A stretch of 64,000 nt of DNA, from the NCBI GenBank assembly GCA_002633005.1, contig NMRA01000003.1:1270519-1334518 (forward strand), written 5' to 3'. The stretch is from Phoronis australis. Its lineage: Eukaryota > Phoronida > Phoronidae. Below are positions 44,408 through 56,719 of the stretch, piece after piece. Each line of letters starts with the position of its first letter. Position 1 is the stretch's first letter. Below the pieces are notes generated by a model. The model was not told where the DNA came from. It ran no database searches and worked only from the letters and a program-made list of their open reading frames with translations. Both the position numbers and the translations under genes were made by a program.

Positions 44408-47400
44408 TTACGCCTCTGTTTCCACTCCCCATCTTCTCTTCCCGTCTGACGACCGTTGCCGCCTTCTTCTTTTCTCCACATCCAGTGCGTAGCCAGAATT
44501 TTTTCTTATTTCCCATCTTCTTGTTCCTGGATCTTTCTCAGACGTTGGCGGCAGCGAAGAACGTGCCTCACGTTTCTTTGCCGACTTACTCTTTCGCCTC
44601 CTGCCATGTTTACTTTTAGGATACGTTTCGCCTTCATCCGATAGAAGTATATCAGATACATTGGACTCCCGTCTCTGACTCAATTCCATTGTTTCGTATG
44701 TGTGAGCGTCGTTGTCAGCGTCTTCACCCCGGTTTCTAAAAGCTTTATTTCTTTCCGATAAACTTCGTCTTTTTGATGATTTCTTTCGTGTCTGTTCAGT
44801 TGTCTCATTAATATCTTGCTTTTTATCAGCGTCTTTCAATCTGTCCTTGCTTGGCTTATCCATCGTGATTTTAATCTAAAATAGCAAGGTAACCTTTGTG
44901 ACATCTCGGAAATAGATTCGTTCCCTAAACTCGTATTTTCAAGCCGAGTCTATAACCAAACTGTTTCTGTCGAATATCATAGGAACAAACTGAGCTGTTT
45001 TTTTTTTGTAAACTCCGTTCGAAAGGTGAGACTGGGAATTTTGTCCGTTGATATGGACCGGGAAATGGAGATGTGATGATTTCTAGTGTTGGAAATTTGA
45101 AGTACCCATAACAAATCGGTAATGTCGACATAATTGAAATAAAATCAAGGTTTTATATGTAGTACCTTCTCTGCGACAAGCCATTTCTGAGATATGATGT
45201 TCTTAGATTAGTCCGGCAAACATGGGCATTTTTCAAGGGTTCCACATAACCGTTGAACTGAGAATGTCAACAGAACGTGGCGTCACGACACATTTCCATC
45301 TAAATTGTGAAAATGAATTGCTCAAATATTTAAAAGTATACCAAACCCGGTTTGGTATATGACCAAATGTTAAATAATGACTGCATCAGTAGCAGGTAAC
45401 AGAACGATANGTTCCCATTTAGTTCTCAATGCTCTTTAACCCTGTTCGACAGTCCTCAACTGTTTCAAGCAGTGACCTAGTACGCTTTGCGAATTGCAGC
45501 AACCGTGGGGAAAGACCACGCACCGAGAACCATAATATACAATCTGTGATATGACATAGGGACTTTTTAGCTGATTCGTGATTCTATTTTTCAAGATTGA
45601 AGCTAATGACTGCATCAGCAGCAGGTAACAGAACGATGATTATAGGTTTAAATCATCAAGAGAGGGTTTATGACTATGTCACAAATCATACTTAATACCT
45701 TTGGTACTTGGTGTTCGTTCACTGTACTCAGACAGGAGCACTTGTTCTGTAGACAAACCACAAAGGCGGACACCATACACAATAACCAAAGAATGACGCC
45801 AATTGCTGCTGCTAGGGTGGGTACTGTCCATTTGAGAACTGGAAACCCATTATGTATGTGTCCTCTACCGGCGGGGCTCTGTAAGAAATGTAGTTCAACG
45901 TTAAAGGTGAATAAAATATGAGGAATACTTTTTGAAACTATATTTTTAAATATAAACAGTTCAACTGAGTGACAAAACCCTTAAGTTCGCAAACCCAAGA
46001 TGCTACTTGTGTGATCGCAGATACGTTGAAAAGAAATGTTACACGTGGGCACGACCAAAGAAAAACAACCCATTTTTAAAATAAAACTGCATGTCCTCTC
46101 CCCGCCTTACGACATCCTGGTTCCGCTAGTGGCAATGACGTAGCTGCCAAACTACGAGCTTCTTTAGAATTGACCTATCGCAAGCTCCGCCCCCTTGCGT
46201 AATGTCGACTAACAAACAATAAGTTTTACCCGGCAAGGTGTCGTTTGTCGGGTGAAAGGGCGGCTTGGAAACGAAGGTGTGTCAATAATGATGCGTTCTA
46301 AATGGTCAGATAAGCCGTCAATCAAAATCCTGGCGATAGGTCAATTATAAGTGCGCGCGCAACCCGAATGAGCGTGCATGTTATCGGGTGACAGTTGTTA
46401 CAACTAACCATGCGATCTGCCACCACAAATGCGAGGACACGCTAACACTAACATTTAGTGATTGCACTTTTCTTGCCTAAAAAATGACTGACTCGCTTTC
46501 TTATTAAAATCCATACGCGCCGGTAGGCTACAAATTTCAATGGTAGGAATGCTTGTGCTGTTTTACAATAAAATAATTGACTTACCAAAACGATCTCTGT
46601 TATCAAAAATGTCACCAGAGCCGGTGATATTAGTACAGCGCCGGCGGCTGCCAATCTCGAGAATATAGCCAGCTGAAATATATTGATAACAATTTCAAAC
46701 GATTTGTTGTTCACGCACATAACTGGTAGTTCACAGACGAATTTTCTTTGTGGAAAAAACTGGTATCTCTATTCACGGGCATTGCGTGAATTAAAAAACC
46801 CGCGCACTGCACATACATGCATGCGCGCACCCAGGGGGGGGGGGCTCGGGGAGCTCGAATGAGCCCCCCCAATTGGCGAAGTGAGCAAAAAGGTCAGCGT
46901 GTGAGAAGCAAAAAGTCAAAAAGTCCGAGAAAATGAGACAAAAGTCAACTAAACAAGCACAAAACACACAATTCACAGTGGTGCACCCGTTTTTTTTAGT
47001 CCGCCGGCTGTTTTTCTTTTTTTTTTTAGTCCGCCGGCTGTTTTGTAACCAAAAGGTCCACAATGTAAGGAATCCGAGCCCACCATGTTGAAGGGTGCGC
47101 GCATGTACATGTATTGTAGTTGTAGTGGGATGAAATTGAATATTGAACTAGTAAAATCAACGGAAAACATGGACCTGGACTAATTAATAAAAATGAAAGA
47201 TGCGATGTAGTATCATGATGAGCACCACAGTAAAAAGATGATGATAAAATGAATCAGATGATATCACCGAGATATGCAAGGGCGGGGTGTCAAAATATGT
47301 CTGAAAAACATTGCGTGAGAAATGAGCTTTCAAGAAAAAATAAAATGATTGAAAATCAGTACCCCTAACTTGACAATAATTCTCATCATTAGTTGATCAA

Positions 47401-50400
47401 TCGTCCTCTTTTTTGACGTTTTGGTCCTTTATGAGGAACAAAAAATTGCATCACGCTGTAATGAGAAACGAATGAAAGTGACATGATCCCTGATGAAACG
47501 ATTGATATTGATTGGGTAGATCTAAAGAGCCGATCAAAGAAAAGGAGTCAATTAGAAGGCTGTTGTACTGAACAAATATTGTCGGAACTTAAACTGGTAC
47601 CTTATTACGTGTTACGCTTAATTACGCGTTTGTAAAATGATGACGCCATGAAAATGATAGGAGGCCGGAGATAAAAAGGCTGTTATTTAATCAAAGAGGT
47701 TGGAAACCAGAAAATTTGCAAATTAAATTAATCGCGAACGCTGATATAAAGGGGATGCAGTGTCATTCGGTGTATATGTTTTCTTTACACAATGATTCGA
47801 GTTATTTATACGCGAATGATTCTATTTTTATGTTTTCAGGGGATTAGAGCCTGTTTCATAACTTTAAGGACACTCCTTGCGCTTCTCAGTCAATAGCTCC
47901 ACGAAAGTAATTTGACCGTTTCAACTCATTTCCAAACGATGCTCAACAAACACGTACGTTATCAAATGTTTGCAAAATAACCCACCGAAATTAAATACAG
48001 AATTTTCAGAATAATTTTTGAATCCCTGGTGGTGCAGTAACAAAATGGACTTCACATTTTAACACCGTCAAACATCGCATTTGCCAGTACAAAGCGCAAG
48101 TACATGATGAGTGTAATTTACGAAATGTTTTTATATGCGCTAACTGCGAAGCGATACCGAAGCTAGTTTACAGTACCTGAAAAATTGAACCTATCTAAAG
48201 TGTTCTAGAAACAATCGTATGAATTTTAATGAATAGGAATTTATCTTCTTCTTCCTTTATTTGTACACATGGCCATCGGCCCAAAGTACAACAAACAGCA
48301 AACAAGATCATTGGAGTGCTATGCACACTAGTCAGTAATACACAAGCTGTTCCGTAATAGTCTGTGAAATTTAAACAAAGAGGGACTTGTCCAGGGGCTC
48401 TCACTTATAAACTTAACTCTGATTTCGGAAAAAGCGTCGCAAACTAACAAAAAGTGATATTCGTCCTCGACACAATTCCTCGAGCATAATGTACGCACTG
48501 TGTCTAGACATATCACATTTACGTGACGACCAGTTTCTACTGCCAGCCTGTGGTTTGCACATCGAAAACGTGTAAAACTTTGCACGAACACTCTTGGAAG
48601 ATTTTCAATTTCAAAATAGTTTTCATGTTTAAATACAACCTTAAAATTGTTGTAATAGTTTAACTTAGAATTGGAATCAACATCGGACTACCATCTTTGC
48701 AAAGCACAGTCCTTAACCCGTTGTGAGAAACTATTTACAAACGACTCTTGACACGCAATTCCTTGGTTTACCTAAACATCATAGAAACCATACACTGACA
48801 ATAAATTGCGGACTGAGCTTGCCCAGTTATACATATGCCTACCATTTTCATCTAGTCTGTACAACATTTTTTAAGCGGCCCTTGGATAACGTTTCTGTGG
48901 CATATTCAAAATATTAAACCAGTATTTTATACAGCTAACAAAGTATCTCGTAAACATAGGGTATCTGCCACATTCACCCAATACTGCAGCGTTAGAGCAA
49001 GAACTGCCAAGTCCCAGGGTCCATTTGCAAAATTTTTAATGAATTTTTTCCAAACACTCGTATTCTTTAAAAACCCAAATCTCGGCACCATAACACAATA
49101 TTGGGTACACCAGTTTATCAAATAACTGAAAGACAAATGAGGGGGGCATATCGCGACATCTGCGCTGTAGTTTTAAAACACGTGATGCAGCTTTATTTGC
49201 TTGACAAGAAAGAGCTTTTGTCGCTTTCGACCATGACAATTTAGGTGTGATAAAAATACCAAGATATTTATAATGAGATACAACATCAACTTGCTGTTTG
49301 TTAAAAAAACATTTCTCATAGTGTCTTACGGGACCTCCATTTCTAAATACAATTATTTTGGTTTTCTTGAAATTCACAGCCATACCCCATGAATCACAAT
49401 AATCATTGAGACAATTCAACATACGTTGCAAGTTAGATGCTGTTAGAGAGCACAAAACCATGTCATCTGCATGACAGTGAATTGATATTTGTAGCAGATG
49501 CTATTTATGTCACTACGTGAATTGAGTTTTTCTAAAAACTCGATGAGATACGAAACAAATAGCAGCTAGAGGGCTTGTCATACAGCCTTGACGAGTACCA
49601 ATAGTGCAATTAAATAAGTCTGTTAAAATAGGAATTTATACAGCAATGACATGCACTAAATGACCATTCGTAGAATTTTATTTAAAAGATTGCCACTGTA
49701 TAGAAAACAATCACCCATTAATCGTTTAACATCTCTTCGCTACTCTGCCAATGTTATTGCTAGATTTTCTCAAAATTCGATCATCATAAATCCTTCACCC
49801 CCAGAATCGGACGACAGAAGCTGCCTTATTGCTCAGTTTTCTGTGCGTACTTGACTAGCATCTTTTCAAAGAAATTTATAAGATTACCTTAACTTTATTC
49901 CCCAACTTGATTTCTGGACAGCTGTCGGATACTTGAATTCGTAAAGCGATGGAACCAGCCGCAACAAACTGAAAAGAAATTCCAAGACAATTCGTGATAC
50001 ATAATTTCGTATCGTCATAAATACAACCTTTCCCCGCTCGTACCCAGATGGGGAATCTTGTTTGACATCAGAAAATAAAATAAAAAGTTTGTAGTGATTG
50101 ATCAAAATGTCTTCTATTATTTTACAAAATCGACAAGTGGTATTTTAATGAAAATACTTGGGGGACAACTCGCGGAAGTTGATTTCTTGCGTTTGGAATT
50201 CACCTTTCCAGATCTACAGAAATATCACATATTTTGTTTCAACCATAAAAATCATTAAGTTATCGACTGGTTCAAAATGCAAAGCACACCGCACATGAAT
50301 TGTGCGTTTGAGATTTGTAATCACTAATTCGGAAAAAAAATATTAATACCTGATATGTACATAGGAGTGAACTTACATATTTTCCTGCCCATAAGGGGAT

Positions 50401-50619
50401 CCCAATCGCACCTATCAGTTGACTATACTTCCAGCCTTCACAAGGATAGTAGACAGACCCATCACCGTTCATTTTACCGCAGATCGCTAGCTCTTCATTG
50501 TACGGTTGCCAGCTCATGTACATGTCAAATATTCCCAATAGCACCGACAGAGCTCCAAATACAACCTGGATCAGTCCCAACCGACGAACTAGTTTTTCGA
50601 GCCTGCATCTGCATGCCAT
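44408..50619 (-). CDS. Unrecognised four-transmembrane protein with long basic tail
   Basis: Five exons, all joined in phase 0 with GT/AG borders: 50619-50377, 49968-49888, 46672-46586, 45878-45699, 44875-44408 (stop). Total about 352 residues. Membrane segments are at about residues 14-35 (LGLIQVVFGALSVLLGIF), 68-90 (LIGAIGIPLWAGKYFVAAGS), 109-137 (AGAVLISPALVTFLITEIVL) and 148-182 (TLAAAIGVILWLLCMVSAF). The first loop has two Cys (about 47 and 60) that could pair. The PLWAG...GS block spanning helix two is faintly like CD20/MS4A-type proteins, but the tail of about 155 residues is unlike them: Lys/Arg/Ser-rich, with KKSSKRRSLSE and GRRRKSKSAKKRE. Likely a membrane protein with a cytosolic regulatory tail; function unknown. 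Its second intron holds a non-LTR fragment and a small inverted-repeat element. Confidence 0.8.
45370..45640. repeat. Short duplication around an assembly N
   Basis: AATGACTGCATCAG.AGCAGG and GTAACAGAACGAT occur just before the N at 45410 and again at about 45603-45637. The layout mirrors the duplication beside the N at 37133. It lies in the last intron of the four-TM gene. Confidence 0.6.
46810..47113. mobile_element. Small inverted-repeat element (MITE-like) with GCGCGCACCC ends
   Basis: Left end ACATGCATGCGCGCACCC (about 46815-46832) matches the reverse complement of the right end GGGTGCGCGCATGTACATGT (47093-47112). Inside are a G11 tract, a stretch of GACTTTTGTCTC type (read on minus) and a tandem TTTTTTTTAGTCCGCCGGCTG duplicated once. 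It is inserted about 140 bases upstream of the 46672 acceptor of the four-TM gene. A relative lies near 53183-53363. Confidence 0.65.
48190..49625 (-). pseudogene. Decayed non-LTR retrotransposon, reverse transcriptase end
   Basis: Minus-strand frames in order: a GTRQGCMTSPLA-like piece near 49600-49560 (RT finger motif); a frameshifted ADDMVL catalytic box at about 49470-49455; then LNDYCDSWGMAVNFKKTKII (the W..N..KT..M block); KYLGIFITPKLSW; LCYGAEIW; and downstream RFRCANHRLAVETGRH...EDEYHFLLVC, the His/Cys C-terminal region of CR1/L2-like elements. Frameshifts and the missing 5' half show a dead, truncated copy. It lies in an intron of the four-TM gene on the same strand. I did not attempt clade assignment. 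Confidence 0.85.
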
Positions 50620-50639
50620 GATTAGATATCTTCTTGCTG

Positions 50640-53180
50640 GAAACCTTTCTCATAAATTTGCTACGATGAACTTGAACCAATCCTTTGGACAATTCAAGCG
50701 CAATGCTTTAATGTCAAATGATCCAAGGGGCATTTCACAAACTAGATTTTGTTGGCGAGTAATTTGTCGACGAATCTCGACCCAAACTGCAGTCGATCAA
50801 TCTGTGCAATGGCAAATCTTCGCCGATGAATTCACGTTATGTAAGACGCTGCCTCCGTAGATAACCGATTAACAAACATCGCCTTATCTCTGTTCAACCT
50901 TGAAAAATCATTCGCACGTCACAAGTGCTGACAGTCTAATCAAATGTTGAATTATAGCCTTTTCACCAGGGTTAGGTCTAATTTGAACGTTCACGCCGGG
51001 CCAGGTGCGCATGGGCTGTAACTCTGTACTAGTCAGAGCAAGGATTTTTGTGTTACGTTCCTCCATATAGGCACGATAAGGAACGTCAGCTACGGCGAAC
51101 TTTGGATTGTCTGCAGTAACTTGAACAAGACTATTCCTGTGTACTTGGTTGCCAACTAGTCCCCTATCACATTTGGCATCGCCTCTCTGGCAATCGTGAA
51201 AGGTTCTGAAGTCAAAGGCTGCACCACTGGGAATTTGTCATTGTAGATATACCAAAATATAAAGAACATGCTGGGGGTGATGCGACATTTCCTTTTACTT
51301 TCAAAAACGTCCCCTCGTATCAGCTGTAATGGGTCGGCATCCACCCTTTTCCCAATTGCACTGCAGGTTACAAAATAGGTTGGGAGCAGATCGGAATCAA
51401 GATATTTTTGGTCTAGTAACCTTGTGAAATCATTTGTTATCAATTTTGAAATAATGTTCCCAACTCAGACATGCTATTTTCAGGGTTAGTGGGAAATCTC
51501 CCACGAATCACACGAGTGTTTGCATTAAAAACGTAGTTTTCTCATGAATACGATTTTTCTTGACCTTTGCTTCCCTCCGTACGCATCACAAGTACATTTC
51601 TTTTCTCGTATAGCAAAACGGTATTGAGTACATGCATGCAAGTTTTGATGGATTGTATACTGAACACGTACTTACCCAGGAGTGAAATATATTCGTCATT
51701 GTCAGAATGCATAAATAGGAAATTTACCTCGTGAACGAGACTTGTATTGACGAGAAAAAAAAACAAATTGCAGTGGCTCAATAAATTAGAAAGACCTACA
51801 GGCCTAAAAATTCATACCGTTGATTTTTGAGATGTTACAATAACTAGTTAAAGAGGTATCACGTTAAAACCTCAAACATGCAATGTGAACACGAATGCTA
51901 ATTAGACTGACAGTGGCTTGAGCTAGTTCAACCAACTAAATTGTTCGTTTTATAATCAAATCTATGTAGCAATCGTCATCGGTCAGGGACGACATGCGGT
52001 CGCCCGTGGGACATGAAAAACCGTAACAGAGATTGTTCGTGAAAGGCCACAGGTTAACGTATTTGGATTTCATGATAATAAGCCGAAATGAGTCAATGAT
52101 TTTCTCCAGTAAACTCTATAATGTTGCGGGTATCTAATAGGCCATACGGACAATACGCGCCGGTGCTTGATTTGATTATCAGTTCCAGGGATCCCAGAAA
52201 AACGGACCATTGATCGACATCTCAAAATTGGTTGAACGGATTCACTTGAGACACTATGCTTGATACACTGTTCTCTAAAACTCTTTGGGAATTGTTTTTA
52301 AAATGTTCCATTTTTACACGCGGAACTATGAAAATAGTACCTACATGATGTTTGAGAAAAAAGCTTTACAGTCACTGCTGTAGTGGTAAAATAAGAGGAA
52401 AGTAGGCGACCAAAGCCCACCGTACCACCTTGAGCACTGAACGTAACTTGCGATGCGTAGACGTTACGTTCAAATGCCAAAAGGTGGTTGGCTGCGCCTA
52501 CGTGCACCTCCGCCCCACTACAGCACTGTTTATAGTGGCACAAAACAAATTCGAAACGATTATTTAGAGAACTTTAATAGTGTTTTGAGATTTTATTTTG
52601 AACACTTGTATCATGCGAAATTCCTTGATCTCATTATTGATCCTGTTGTTTTGCTATAAATGTTTCCTTTTTTGCTAAACTTAAAGTTAAAAAGCATGGT
52701 CGCGTGAGCTTATTAATGGCAGATTGGCAACCTAATTCTAGGTAATTTCTGCTTTCAGAAAATATATTTTTGCTGAGTTAAATTCTATAGTTTTGTAGAA
52801 ATTTGATTAAATGTACAAACCTGTCAATAAGGTTTTGCATAACCTTAAAATAGAAACTTTGAGTTTGCACATGGATTTAAAAAGCGCATTCCGAAATACC
52901 ACAGTGAAAACACGATTAGCACTAATTTGAAATCTTCTACACACACATGTTATAACACCTGCTATCAGCAAGTTACCGGGAGATGGCGATGAAGACGAGT
53001 ATGCCAGTACTCGAGCAATAAACTTCCCTTAATTAATTACAAGAACGATCAGACCTTTGATTTTCGTTCAGACTCGTATCTCAATCAGTACAACATAATT
53101 ATGTGATCACTAAGTGATACGGTCGAGGTCAGTGACTTTAGCCGAATTGTAAACGCTGGATTTCGCCCCTGCCTTGTTTA
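50640..53180. other. Spacer upstream of the four-TM gene
   Basis: Should contain the promoter of the four-TM gene, but no TATA box or initiator stands out. The 95-codon minus frame at 51443-51156 (FFIFWYIYNDKF inside) resembles nothing I know and has no supporting splice partners. Confidence 0.4.
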
Positions 53181-53182
53181 GC

Positions 53183-53363
53183 GTGCGTGCACCCAGCCTA
53201 AAAATGTGTGGGACGGGAATCGAATTTTACTAAAAAAAACTATGAATTGTGCATCCGCCAAATTCGCCGTAGTTCCTGCCTTTATAGTGGACTTTTGTCT
53301 CGTTTTCTTCATTTTCGGACTTTTTGTTTCTCTGAGGACNCCCCCCTCGGTGCGCGCATTTTT
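53183..53363. mobile_element. Small inverted-repeat element related to 46810-47113
   Basis: Bounded by GCGTGCGTGCACCC and CGGTGCGCGCA, which are near-inverse. It shares GACTTTTGTCTC.TTTTCTTC, TCGGACTTTTTG and a C-tract next to the right end with the element at 46.8-47.1 kb (read in reverse). An N at 53340 marks the unresolved C-tract. Confidence 0.55.
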
Positions 53364-54469
53364 AGCTCTCAAACCAAAGTGCATTGGGGTTTAAAAACAT
53401 TAATACGCTCATTCAATTTTGAACTGTTCTGAATGAGCCGGCAACTCGAGACAGGTAATGCGTACACGGTGTCGCGTATTGGCAGATCCCAGAAATCTCT
53501 GAAGCATTATGGCATTCTCTTGAGTAGCCGATGTTTCTACGTTGTTGTTGGTAACGGAAATAGGATTCTATAACAGCGAGATGTGTAATGAGACTGCCTT
53601 TATGAGAAAAAAGGCCCAATTGGATTTCGTTTTTAGCCTATAAAGCTTACAGGACGAAATGCAACTTTTACCGATTGCGGTAGAGCGTTACAATTTGGAC
53701 CTAAGAATATATTACATCATTCGAGTAGCTGCCATATCTGGAATCATCATTTGCACTGATATAGAGGATTGTACACGAGTCTCAAGTTTAGACATGGGCA
53801 AAATCTCTAGAGAATTTCGTCAAAATCCCGAGGCTTTGAGACGAGTGTAGGATTCGTCATTCTCACAAGAATCCCAAAAACGATCTTTTTGCGGAAAACT
53901 CAACGTGCCTAAAACTTTCAATCACATGACGCAACTTCTGAAAAAACACGCTTGCGCAATGTACAATAAACGCAGTTACTTTTTAATGTGCCTGGATGAC
54001 TGTGTAACCTGTCTTGCGGTATCAGTCGAGATAGGCGCTAAAAGAGAAGTGTCTCATTAAACTCTGTGTTAGAGAGTACTCAACGCACTTTCAGCTTAAG
54101 CACACTTAAATCAAACTTTGCAGCTGCACTTTCATTTCATTGTGTCTGTCCTCGTGCAGTTTACATTCAATATGTGTGCACATCAGAAACGTGATGGTTG
54201 CAAAACATACACGGAGGTGCAGCGTATTTCATGATAAAAAACCCTAAAGATGTTAAAAAGCGCTCAGTCCGTCAGTTGTAGAATCTAGCATGTGTGTTCT
54301 CGTCTTCACAAGCACTACAACACATCAAATTTCGCCATCGTGAAGCGAAACTTTGCGCCTGCAAAGCCGGAGGAAGTAGCACAGTCCTTGACCACGTGAC
54401 GACTTCGTCTGAATCACGATTTCAAACACTTGAAAAGTCCTTCGCGTTTTACAATATTTGGTTTATCGT

Positions 54470-55800
54470 TGAATCACCGATAACTTCTGTGGGTGTCCTC
54501 TGAAACAGAAGAAATGGCATCAAGAGGCACATGCACACACGTCTTGACGTCTTCTGAACGAATACCCTCAATGATGTATGGCTTGTTAAGCAATCTTGAT
54601 TTAGTACTTTTCCCTTCGTATTCAGGGTCCATTGAATTATCCCTAGCAGCAAGACAAAAATCATGCTGAGGCAACGTTGCAAAAGGAGACGATCTGTCGA
54701 ACTCGAGGCGAGCATCCTCAACTTCCCCTGGTTCGTTCTTAGTTTGAAGATTTGTGACAATCCTTACTGATTACGGAGATTTCAACAATCTTTGGAAAAT
54801 ACAAGGTCGCAAACGAAATGTGATTGTGAGGCCAGGTGGTGACACAAGATTTAATGTCGTCCAGTCAGATATCTTCACGGTTGTTGGGCAGACCCGCTTA
54901 GAAAATTTTCCTTGTCCTTCTCACAATTCACAGCTATAAATGTGTTCTCTAAAAAGTTTGCAGTAGGAGAAGAAATGGCATATTTGGAAAACTTGGCGAA
55001 ACTGTGAAAACTTGCATCTTCTGGGCTTATACCTTCGATGCTGTCTGATTTGCTGCACAGAGTCTCAGAAGCGGAGCGTTGTGTGTCTTGTGTGAAAGTT
55101 TCCTCAATCGCAGATGAAACTGTCGGCTCAATCGAGCCACTGAAATCAGACAGTGTGACGTCTTCTAAGTGGCCACTTCCAACGGATTTACTTTCAGATT
55201 TCAGGACTTTCTCCTTACTATCAGCATCGTCAGCGAACACCTGAAGATTAGAGGACTTCCTGTCGAAGATCTTCATCTCCGCCTGGTTTGTTTATGTCTT
55301 CCAGTTTATCGACTTTTCTCCTTCCAGTATCAATCATACATGCAGAGCTTCGGCGGATGGTTTCTGAAGCATCTATTTCAAGAGAAGAAATTGCACCGTA
55401 AGGCAACGCATGGATGTCACACGGTTTGTCATCCGCAGGAATATTCTCAATAATATTTCATATTTCAATACAACTTTCTTCCTCGGGTGTAATAATAGGA
55501 ATTTGACTTGCCAGTAACTCTTGCAGATCCGTCTTTTCATGGATATTCTTCTTCCCCATTCCATTTTGTCTGTGAAAATGTGGCAAACTTCCTCCGAAAC
55601 TGTAGACTCAGTCGACTTGGTGGCGTCTTCTAAGAAGTGACCTTCAACTTTTTCCATACCATCAGCAGCATCAGCGAACCCAGTAATAACTGGCGGTTGG
55701 ATAACTTCCTGTCGACCATCGTCAATATCGCCTAGTTAATTTGTTTCTGTCATCCAATTTCATTACTTCTTTCCTTCTATCGAGAAAGAGGTAACGCCAG
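54470..55800 (-). pseudogene. Broken, internally duplicated coding region of unknown origin
   Basis: Two and a half diverged tandem units of about 470 bases can be read on the minus strand. Unit B (from about 55795) and unit A (from about 55325) share, in order: AGAAGGA-AAAGT, ATGA/AAACTGGA.GACA.AAACAAA, GACAGGAAGT, TTCGCTGA.GATGCTGAT, AAAGT, TTAGAAGACG and ACAGTTTC, at DNA level. In protein terms HFLEDATKSTESTVSEEV parallels HLEDVTLSDFSGSIEPTVSS. Likewise IIENIPADDKPCDIHALP with AISSLEIDASE parallels IIEGIRSEDVKTCVHVP with AISSVSEDTH. Stops and frameshifts separate these pieces. The protein was acidic and Ser-rich. It abuts the THAP element remnant on the same strand, so it may be that element's lost second half. 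No family recognised. Confidence 0.5.
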
Positions 55801-56009
55801 AACATTCTCTTGCTGGATCACATTACATCCGAATTTGTGTCCCGTTCTTTGCGAACAACCGTCATAGCATCCTCATTCCTGTTATTACAAGTTCCGTCTG
55901 ATATTTTCCTTCCCCCTTATCGATAACTCTACTTGCAAAATATCAAAGATCCACCATTCTAGAAATTCGAACCATTCCTCGCTCAATGCTGGCTATGGGC
56001 CTGAACTAC

Positions 56010-56704
56010 TAACATCTCTGCAGGGCTGCTTACAGGCTCTGGACTGAAGACAACATCAGCACAGGGCGAACCACTGCTAGTTTTCGGAGTGCACGTTCTG
56101 GCGTGATCGAAGGCACGGGTGACAGTAGCTGAAGGGTCTCAAAGCTCGCGAGGCTTCTCGCAATGCACTTCCTGAGGGTGGCGGCGGGGCCGACTGCCGA
56201 GAATTAACAACGACGGTATGGCACCCTTCTTCAGGCGTTGTTTTGCAACACATCCGGGTACTTATCTTTTTCGTAATCTGACGACAGAGAATGCTTGCCA
56301 CTGCTTTGTACGTTACACGAAGGGGTAATACTGCGTTCTTCACACGAACGAGCCAAGTAGGCCTACGGCAGAGTGTGTCATCCGTCGGAAAACGATGTAA
56401 CGGCATAGTACCCAAAGTGCGCGAGACGATAACGAATACATCCCCGTACCCAGCAGCCGCGCGGAATGTTGACTGACTCGTAACGCAAACGACGGCCCAA
56501 CTTATCACAAACGAAGTAAAACAATGACTGACTCAACAAATCACACAGACTAGTGAAAATAAAATGGTGGGAAATTTTAAACTCCCAAAACGTCACTTCC
56601 GGAATAGGGCATGCCTAATTAATTAAATAACGAGAAGCTGAAAAATGTGTCTGGAATAATCAACGAACCGTATTTTTAACGACATGAAAAGGTTGCTTTC
56701 TCCT
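56010..56704 (-). mobile_element. Decayed second copy of the THAP/TTAA transposon, right end
   Basis: Collinear with 12645-13410 of the intact element: CTGCAGGGCTGCTTA, GCACAGGGCGAA, GCTCGCGAGGCTTCTCGC, GGTATGGCACCCTTCTTCAG, then the THAP region and the terminal repeat ending GGTTGCTTTCTCCT. TTAA follows at 56705-56708. The THAP frame is broken several times: GCWVRGC is in one frame, while PLHRFPTDDTL is in another. No left terminal repeat was found between 53 and 56 kb. Confidence 0.75.
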
Positions 56705-56719
56705 TTAAAACTTAACACA

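Noticed and set aside
44320-44644. Plus-strand frames opposite the four-TM gene's last exon
   Set aside because: Shadows of the Arg/Lys/Ser-rich tail on the minus strand, which joins upstream exons in phase.
49660-49854. 64-codon plus-strand frame next to the retrotransposon
   Set aside because: No similarity to RT or endonuclease motifs, short, and between elements on the other strand.
50355-50860. Plus-strand frames over 50355-50860
   Set aside because: Antisense to the first exon of the four-TM gene; no independent support.
51156-51443. 95-codon minus-strand frame
   Set aside because: A Met start and clean stop are present, but I recognise no domain and see no splice partners; could be a small exon, not supportable.
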